Program-made: the position numbers and the translations under genes | Shown here: one piece after another, positions 56,805-64,000 of the stretch | Layout: every line of letters begins with the position of its first letter | How positions within the stretch are numbered: position 1 is the first letter of the stretch | Notes under the pieces: model-generated | What the model saw: the letters and a program-made list of their open reading frames with translations, nothing else | Databases searched by the model: none | What the model was told of the DNA's origin: nothing | Assembly: GCA_014338405.1 (NCBI GenBank) | Contig: JTDE01000148.1 | Span: 224,462-288,461, forward strand | From: Paragonimus skrjabini miyazakii | Taxonomy: Eukaryota > Platyhelminthes > Trematoda > Plagiorchiida > Troglotrematidae | Reading direction: 5' to 3' | DNA: 64,000 nt

Positions 56805-57000
56805 CCAATCAGCTTCGAGGTCAAAGTTCGACAGAAACAGGAACACCCAATCAGACTCCAGGTCAAAGATTCAAGAACTACGGGAAACAGCCAAGCAGAG
56901 ATCAGGTCAAAGTTCAAATGCAACAATAATCAACCAATGGTTGATCAGGTCAAGGGGCAAAACAATAGAGAGCGATCAACCAGAATTTAGGTCAGAAGGT
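56805..57000 (+). repeat. short tandem array with AGGTCA every 43-44 bp
   Basis: AGGTCA occurs near 56818, 56862, 56905, 56948 and 56988, each preceded by an AATCAG or AGATCAG-like sequence and mostly followed by AAGTTC or AAG. The units are imperfect. It lies directly 3' of the second-family PLE, and short tandem repeats near PLE ends are known. AGGTCA is also the nuclear-receptor half-site, but function is not implied. Confidence 0.6.
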
Positions 57001-57079
57001 CAACCCACTCTGCTGTACAAGAGCACGCATCCATCGAAGTTCACCAATCTCCAAGCTCAAAAACTAAACGTTAAACATT

Positions 57080-57120
57080 TACGCACTGATGATGTTACCT
57101 CGTTTGGTGATGAAAGGTTT
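57080..57120 (+). ncRNA. decayed hammerhead-like element in PLE 3' region
   Basis: CTGATGA (57086-57092) and GAAA (57112-57115) flank a hairpin GTTACC-TCGTTT-GGTGAT of six pairs including wobbles, with one extra base next to the core. A stem III-like pairing exists after GAAA, but the cleavage triplet and stem I are not intact. Position (3' of a PLE) supports descent from a hammerhead; activity is unlikely. Confidence 0.4.
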
Positions 57121-57159
57121 AAAATCGAAATGCCAAGCTCGGCGAAAATACCAATGCCA

Positions 57160-60100
57160 CGCAAAACGTAACGTGAAGCACCAGCTTCTACTTTCAGTCT
57201 GTCTACGGTTCATCTCGGAGTTTCGGTCACGACTTGTGAACTAAGCGTGGCGGTGAATATTATCTGTTTATATGATGTTATGTAAAACGACCTCTTCAGC
57301 TTGAATCCCCCAATTTGCAGTGTAATTTCTAATAAACCTTTGTATTAGACACGTTTGTTGTCTTCGTGACTTTCTGGACAAACCTCAAGTTATTTCAAAT
57401 TGGCTGTGAGGGTTTGTTTTTGTTGAAGTTTTACAGGGTTCACTGATTTCGTTGCGGACAATAATAGTCTACTTAAGAATACTTCACTATCATTTTACGT
57501 CGTTTTTATCAAAACATACCAGTGGTCATGGACAGTTGATAACAGATCGGTGCGAATATTTTCGGCCACCTGTCCATCGAAGCGCTTCTGTAATCGAGCT
57601 ACTTTCATCTACTTGAGCTTCATTTGCCTCGTCGACTGCAGCCTCTTGGTATCATTTGTCATCTTCAGCGCAAGTTTATCAGCAACTGACTGATGAGAAA
57701 TGAACAAATAAGCAGATCTACCAAACCACTGGGATGCCTTGCTTCACAGGCCACTGTGAAACTAACGGCATGTAGACTGGATCATTCTTCTTTTCAACCA
57801 TCTCATTGTATGCTCTATGCCTCGCTGATTTTCTGTTTCAACTCATGTCAGATAATCAGATCAACTTGATGTGATACGGATTGGTAGTAACCAAAGTTGT
57901 GTAGTAGTTCAGTCGTAACCGACCTCTATAACGGCCACGGATTCTAAGATACATATTTATCTACCATTCCTGCGGATACAACTTCAGGTACACAGTAATT
58001 GACCAAACGTTAACTAAGGTTGTGAGTAGATTCGATGCACTCAGGTTAAATGTAGTCCAGTAATTGCAATATAAGATCATGTCTGAGGACCTACTGAAGA
58101 CGTTAAGCCGTATGGCGTGATACGTGTTTGGGCTGACCAAGCACAAACTTAAAGCCGGCTGGATAACGCGCCCAATCGCACCCATTCTCAATTGACAACC
58201 ACTTCCGTTTGTTCATACATGTTTCAAAATAACCCAATTTAGTAACATGGAACCTCAAGTTCCACGCATCTTAAAACACAACAAAGAACATCAGAAAATG
58301 CATTGTAGGGCAGGTGCGTGTTGAAAAGTCAGGTCTTTCAATATCGTACGAGTTCTGTAAAATGCTCATAGTTTTCATGAAGTGTCTGCTCTAGGGATCA
58401 TTCATCGTGAAGGCGAATTGCTGTGGTTGGAAGCGATTTCAATGTCTTCTATCACAGCCACATTTCTTCATTCGGAAAGGTGACAAGTGACATAAGTAGG
58501 TAATTCCCGAATCGACTGGTTGTCGAAAATGGCAGTATCTGAAGTTTTGTGCATATATTTTGTTACAACAAATAGTTGTAAAAATTGGCAACGATCATGA
58601 TATTGGTTGGACGCCAGTGAAACCACAACTCACGTGCCAAAAGCGTTGTTAAACTCATAATTGTCATGAAACCCGTTTAGATAGCTTTGCCAACCGAGTA
58701 ACATTGTGTACGTCTGTGATTCGGCTAGATGGAGGTCGATGGGCGCATTTAAGTGCTGCTTATTTGCTCTCTGAGCATATGCCTTAGAATTGGCAATGAA
58801 TACAGTGTGTGAGTGCAGTAGCAACTCCGTAAGGTACAGTCGGAGAATATCTGCCTAACTCGGCGGAGTTTATTTCTTTATTTTGAACTTATTACTACAC
58901 GTTGTGTCCCATAACCTTGAATTTTGACTCGTTCACTTTTGATACTCGACGCGTTAGCAACTAAATCCTTCACCATATCAAATCGGGGTTGAGTTTTTCT
59001 CTTGTGAATGACCTTAGCGACACATCTGTTGTCGATATTCGCTGGAAGGTGGATCGGAATTGCAAACTGGTCTGGCAGCTTATCGGAACATGATTGAAAG
59101 AAGTATTGGTGCCGTACGTCGCGATAAATTGATGCTAAAGAGAGAAGGCCTGGATTTGTGAAACAAATGTCCCTGCAAGTTTGGTGATAAGGCGCGTTGT
59201 CCTGTAGTGAGAAGCAGTTGTGGACGACAACATCTAATCAGTTTACACGTAAACATACGCCATAAAAACAAGATATGAGGCTTCAAATGAATGCCTCGGG
59301 GATGACCAGAAACCAGTGGTTTACGATGGTGGCAAAATTATTGTTTCACATGAAACAGCCGTGGTTTTTGTCATTGGGAAGACCATTGAAATACGAAACC
59401 TTCCTTGGCTGAAGGGTCCACTGGAGATGAACACCGTTAAGCACATGGACCGGTTAGTAAAATCAAAACAAATCAGTTGGCAAATCTAAAACTACACTGA
59501 AATTAACAAAAAGTAAACTATCGACTTACTTCACATTCATTCAAATTAGTTAATCTCCCGTTGTAACTAATATTGTTTCCAGGATACGATTTAAGTAGTT
59601 GTTGACTTAGCAGAAGTTTCTGGCGAGTGATGTCATTATCTTCTCAGTTATGGTGATCCTGCTTCTAGACTTTCTTTATAAGAAGCTCTGGTGTACATAT
59701 TTTTCAAAGCATTCCTCTCAGAAAAGCTGAAAACGGCATTGTTTGTATCAGTGCAGGGAACTCTAGCTGTCACTCCTGTATCCATCTATTACTGACTGGA
59801 AACGTTAACTCGATAGTGATCCACGCAGGATCACTTGAATGACTACATTACGGGGTGAAATATTAATAACTATACGCAAACATCATTAATTATTTTACTC
59901 ATTATTGGTAGAGGGGTAGTTTGACCTCGTGTGAGTTTTTCACGTTCATTAAGTACCTACAGCTATAAAGCGTGGCAGAAAGTGAACCACTACATCGTAA
60001 GCCAATATCGAGCATGATTAGTGTGAAGTCGCCCTCATTCTTATCCACAAATATGGGCTTTGGTCTCCCTCAAGGCGGCACGTTCGAAGCGATTGGCAAT

Positions 60101-61861
60101 GCCGCTAGTTAAATTTTAACGGTAATTACCTGCTGTCGAGGATGACCACCTCATCAACATACAAGCTGTTTCACTGGGAGAACCGAAGTTGAAAGAATTG
60201 ATCAACGATCAATGGTTTAACTGTTACAGTAGCTGGTAGTGAATGTTATTGATTCAAAGCTTGTATTGAGCCAGTGAAGTTCGTTTGAACAATTTATAAC
60301 GCACTGCCAGTTTTTTTTTACAATCCATCAAACTGGTAAGAAAACGTAGGTTGTGAGTTGCTGACATTTTGTCGTCGCTCACCTACTGCAAAATGTCGCA
60401 CAGGTAGATACCAGACTTTCGACAGGAACGTCTTATAGGTTTGACTGTCGGCTGGACGCATCCTAATTATATACTGTAGCTAGTTGTTTTGAATGGACGC
60501 TTCACAAAACTGAGAGAAATATCGTAATTTTGGGACTATGTCTGCTGACTGTCGTGAGGTGGTTTGTTGACTCATTCGACTGTGTGTTATGAATATCTTA
60601 CAGTATTAGCTTGTCTCTCATTTTCCTACAAAACTATGTTGCACCCGGTTTTGTAACCTCTGTTGTATCCTGCACAATGTTTTAATCTACATGGAAATAA
60701 ATTAGATGTATGAAGGCGCTTACTTCTGGCCCCAGAACTAATCATCCTGACTAAGTCATCTTTATTTGGTCATTAAAGACCGGATGCTATGTAGCAGTGT
60801 ATTCCACATGGTGACCTGAAGCTATCAGTCAGGAAAATAACATATCACGAATACCGTAGCCTCTTTCAAATGAAAGACAACAACTCAGGTACACTGTAAA
60901 GTTCTGGTGACATACTATATGTGATGCTGTTGAAAAAACATTAACACTTATCACTTAGATGCAGTACAGTTGGTAGCAACAATCTTATGATGTCAATCTC
61001 ATTTGTTCAGAAAATAATCAATGCCGAAAACTGAAATATTATCAGAAACTGGCCTTTGCAGCTACATTAATACTAGCATTACATAAAAGCCTTTGGCTAA
61101 TCGTTTCACAAAATTCCGTGATACTGTAGAATATGTTGAAGTTTATGTATTGCAAAACAGCACTTATGTTCGAGTTCACTACTTTCAAAAGGCGAATTAT
61201 CACCAGCGGTCATCATTACTGGCTTCAGCCAATATAACTCTAGTCTACCGTATAAGTTAGTTCCGTTGTAGAAGGTACATCCTGCAATAAAAAAGGCACT
61301 TCATCCACGTAGTTTTCCATGATATGGATATCTCTGGCACGTTTCGGAACGTCTCAATATTTCAGTGAATGAATGGTGACCCGGCTAATCATGACAACCA
61401 GCTGTCTTCCACAGGTCTTTGCAAGTTTCTACACCAGACTTCTAAGCCGGTCACTTTATTGTGAAACTTTTTAATGCTAATGCTGACCAGAAAATTCTAC
61501 CACTCAGTAGACTGTTAGCTTCTATAATCTCTGGCCACTTGCACATTCACAATTAACAATGCGTTCGCGTCGGGTTTCCTGCTTTTAAATATTACCCTTC
61601 AAATGAGCCGTGCAGAGAAATCTACAGATGTAGATTTTAATCGTCCAAACCAATGACAGATTCAAAACAAAAATGCACGTCAGACTGTCGACGAAGTGAG
61701 CATAAAACACCTAAGTACTAGAAATGATTCGGTGACCGACAAATTAGGCCGATTGACTCACAATTAGTAGGGAGGTTGGTCAGTGTAAGTTGGGTATCAC
61801 TCGAATTTGATTGCAACTGTAGTATTTCGGCTGATATTTAGTTAACTGCTTAAGAAAAAAC
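57160..61861. other. unassigned sequence
   Basis: In 4.7 kb I recognise no coding exon, RNA gene or repeat. Short minus-strand frames at 57.96-58.19, 58.63-58.82 and 59.08-59.29 kb have no motif. An AATAAA near 57330 may be a leftover of the PLE 3' region. Confidence 0.35.
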
Positions 61862-61988
61862 ACTGTATGTGAGTCTCGCCTTAGCTGGAGTTCGTCAGTG
61901 GTGCATATTAGTTTCACGGCAGGGACTAGCACCCTGATCTCACTTTCACGTAGCACCCGTGTTAACTATTGCTCTGTTGACCTCACAT
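61862..61988 (-). repeat. hammerhead-bearing SINE, copy B (decayed)
   Basis: The minus strand has the tRNA-like head (61988-61911, GTGAGGTCAACAGAGCAAT and GGGTGCTAGTCCC as A- and B-box counterparts) and the ribozyme core CTGACGA (61898-61892), but stem II is degraded and GAAA reads GAGA. The sequence to its right up to about 62110 is shared with that to the right of copy A, so these two copies belong to a longer unit. Confidence 0.65.
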
Positions 61989-62160
61989 TAGATACATCGA
62001 ACAAATATAAGCCATCCCTGAGCCATGTTCATTCGTAAGTAATGCTCAGGTTTTCCGCTCGATTCAAGAGGTGACACAAGAACTGTCATTTTAACTCCAA
62101 TCGATGACGTTACTACTAGAACTGTCGGGCGGTATTTTGAATACTGAGAAGTGGTGGTAG
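61989..62160 (-). repeat. sequence shared with the flank of SINE copy A
   Basis: Aligns with about 15325-15480: CATTCGT..GTA, GATCAGGTT-like and GACACAAGAACTGTC-like blocks. It shows that the copy A and copy B loci share more than the SINE. No coding signal. Confidence 0.4.
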
Positions 62161-62896
62161 ATCCTGGTTGATATGAGTTGAACACCAATCACAAGCGATT
62201 GCGGCTTTTCCATTCGAATACTCGTTTTCACCAGCTCCGTAAGCTTACCGGGGGGGTTCACACACTAGTTGTCAAGTCGCATTATAAGCACAGTGCAGGC
62301 CTGTACAAGAAACGAATCCCGGTGTTATTATAATTCCGGATATTTTGATTTTTGCTCCCTGTTCCACCGGGACTTTGGTTGTATATATTCTATTCTAAGT
62401 ACGAATGATCAAACAACTTTTCGTTAGGTGAAACACCGTAGAACATTGATTTGCCGCTGGTCGTAAAGTCAGTTTTATCTTGTTCTTTACTGTCCGCGCC
62501 AAAATCCATCCATTTTAACGTACTGTGATGTTGTATGCTCAGTAGCTAGTGACCTACCGTGGTATTTCAAGTTTCCAGGACAACCGATTGCATACTGCAG
62601 TCCACCATAGTTTCTGGTCCATCACTCGTAACTGCAGGGCCACAACTAACCTTGAGTATCTTAATTATTCTGATGCTGTTGGTCCACCATCAGCCAACCA
62701 GGAGGGCCCTCCGCGATTCACATGGTTAAAAGACATAAGTTGATTTGTCTGATACTATTTGACATCGTCTAAACAAATTGTTTCACGTACTGTTATCAAT
62801 GAAGTGTTTTTGGCTCATAACAGTCTCAAAATTGAACACCACCCACACTCGATCTCAGTCTTCGCATTCAGATATGCCTTTCGGCTAGCCCACTTC
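62161..62896. other. unassigned sequence
   Basis: No feature recognised. Confidence 0.3.
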
Positions 62897-63033
62897 GAAA
62901 GGAAGCAGTAAACTCGAGTTTCGCTCTTATTAGAGCTCATCAGTAGGGCATATCTTTGTCCGGATCGGAGTTAGTATTCTGACCCTTGTGCTTGTGAGAT
63001 TAGCGTGTTAACCACAACGCCAGCAATCTCACA
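62897..63033 (-). repeat. hammerhead-bearing SINE, copy C
   Basis: Same organisation and strand as copies A and B: tRNA-like head at about 63033-62958 and the ribozyme at 62949-62905. The head is weaker than in copy A, the ribozyme core better. Confidence 0.75.
62905..62949 (-). ncRNA. hammerhead ribozyme in SINE copy C
   Basis: Minus strand: complete core CTGATGA (62943-62937), stem II GCTC-TAATAA-GAGC, GAAA, a minimal stem III (ACT with AGT) and triplet GUU. The core is perfect, but stem I is largely lost: CCCTA against TACTG leaves only two pairs. Compared with copy A it has the opposite fault, good core with poor stem I. Confidence 0.7.
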
Positions 63034-64000
63034 ATAGACATGACCGAATAATCAAATCCAAACGCTAGACCACAACCTTGTATGAATAGTGTTCAGCATG
63101 CCCGATAATTTGTTGAGTGCACTGCAGTTACTGTTACAACAGTATTTAGTATGATATACCAAGAACTACATCCCATATTAGGGAGACATGTCCAAACCAT
63201 GCAATCTTCGTTACAGCGAACTCTTCTTCAAAGAGTCGCTTGTTGAAGCTCTCTTCTGTTGCAAAAGGTGATCACCGCTTTCAGTGCTTTCAGCTGTGGG
63301 TATCTGCCAGATAGTTCTGTAAGTTCGCTTTATACTAAAGTTTCGTTCTTTTTGTTTACATGGCTTATGGAATTAAGTGCGGGTAATTCCGTACCATACC
63401 ACTTAGCCTCGTACCAAGCTATCCATCTGTCGGAATACCGACTAAGCCATTCTACACGTATTTTGCGTTAGTTTAACCCATTTGTAAAACCAACAATAAT
63501 GTTGTGAAGAATCACAGTTGAGCCACATCCTACGACGAAATCGAAAGATCATACAATTTCACTAGTGTTTATGTTCCTTGTGAACCCCGGGGAACCCCGC
63601 GTTGGAGTCATAGTACCAACAATCAGCGCCCACCAGAATATGGAAAATAGAGCAGAAAAGCTTTAGACCATTGAAGAATAGTTGAGAAGAATTTGAAAAC
63701 CAGAAGCAACAGTACTGTAAGTCCACTTTAGAAGGTTCTTCTCTGAAAGGAACCAATAAGGGAGGTTCTTCTTACTCCAATTACGGAATTCTCTGTAAGA
63801 CAATCCTGCATGATCTCCGCAAGAAAATTGAACAAATTTGACTGCAGCTTATCAAATTTATATAATCGGAGACCTAATCATACAGCCTTAGAGCCTTCTC
63901 TCTCGACCTTATTGTAAACTTACCAGGCCAGTATACTCAGGAATCATCAGTTGAAATTTGGTAGAGGCTGGTCAGTCCAACATTCGTACTCCGCAGGACG
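63034..64000. other. unassigned sequence
   Basis: No feature recognised. Short frames at 63259-63471 (plus) and 63562-63756 (minus) have no motif. Confidence 0.3.

Noticed and set aside
57688..57712. CTGATGAGAAATG as a ribozyme core
   Set aside because: GAAA follows the core directly without a stem II.

Overview
The window looks like a stretch of flatworm, most likely trematode (fluke), nuclear DNA. It is A+T-rich, has no long open host gene, and is packed with decayed retroelements of the kinds known from fluke genomes: BEL/Pao and Ty3/gypsy LTR retrotransposons, a Jockey/CR1-like LINE, GIY-YIG Penelope-like elements (PLEs), and short tRNA-headed repeats that carry a hammerhead ribozyme, as in the Smα repeats of Schistosoma. 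The genus cannot be fixed from the sequence. A 100-N assembly gap lies at 30531-30630.

Layout. 1-8.0 kb: mostly unassigned, with a tRNA-derived SINE (3.2 kb), a decayed tRNA-like copy (7.3 kb) and a few exon-like fragments (1.4, 2.9, 5.6, 5.85 kb). 8.0-11.5 kb: a minus-strand PLE endonuclease remnant with a textbook hammerhead downstream of it, then a 1.14-kb repeat (R1) followed by a solo LTR and older R1-related sequence. 12-20 kb: a GC-rich island, repeat R2, a CA microsatellite, a hammerhead SINE (15.2 kb), repeat R3 and a second tRNA SINE. 21.7-22.6 kb: a perfect 67-bp inverted repeat, then the best host-gene candidate, a minus-strand first exon for a membrane-anchored protein.

22.6-31.5 kb is a nested nest of elements: a gypsy pol is cut inside its reverse transcriptase by a whole, very degenerate BEL/Pao element (LTR, gag, protease, RT, RNase H, integrase, LTR). 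Its RNase H and integrase are separated by an inverted copy of repeat R4. 31.6-34.1 kb is a LINE remnant; 34.2-36.1 kb is a second copy of R1. 39.3-42.3 kb holds two PLE pieces in tandem with a hammerhead between them and the second R4 copy. R3 returns at 43.5 kb, a PLE scrap at 45.9 kb, and a better preserved BEL/Pao pol at 46.4-49.7 kb ends in an LTR related to the solo LTR at 9.6 kb. 54.5-57.2 kb holds a head-to-head pair of PLE remnants and a PLE of a second family followed by a short tandem array and a decayed hammerhead. 57.2-61.8 kb shows nothing identifiable; 61.8-63.0 kb has two more hammerhead SINEs, both on the minus strand.

No element in the window appears able to move: every pol frame has stops and shifts, and the RT catalytic motifs of two PLEs are mutated. 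The most informative signals are the hammerhead ribozymes (four good or recognisable, two decayed), found in two unrelated element classes, and the nesting order, which dates insertions relative to each other. All family calls are from motif recognition by eye; identities are visual estimates.
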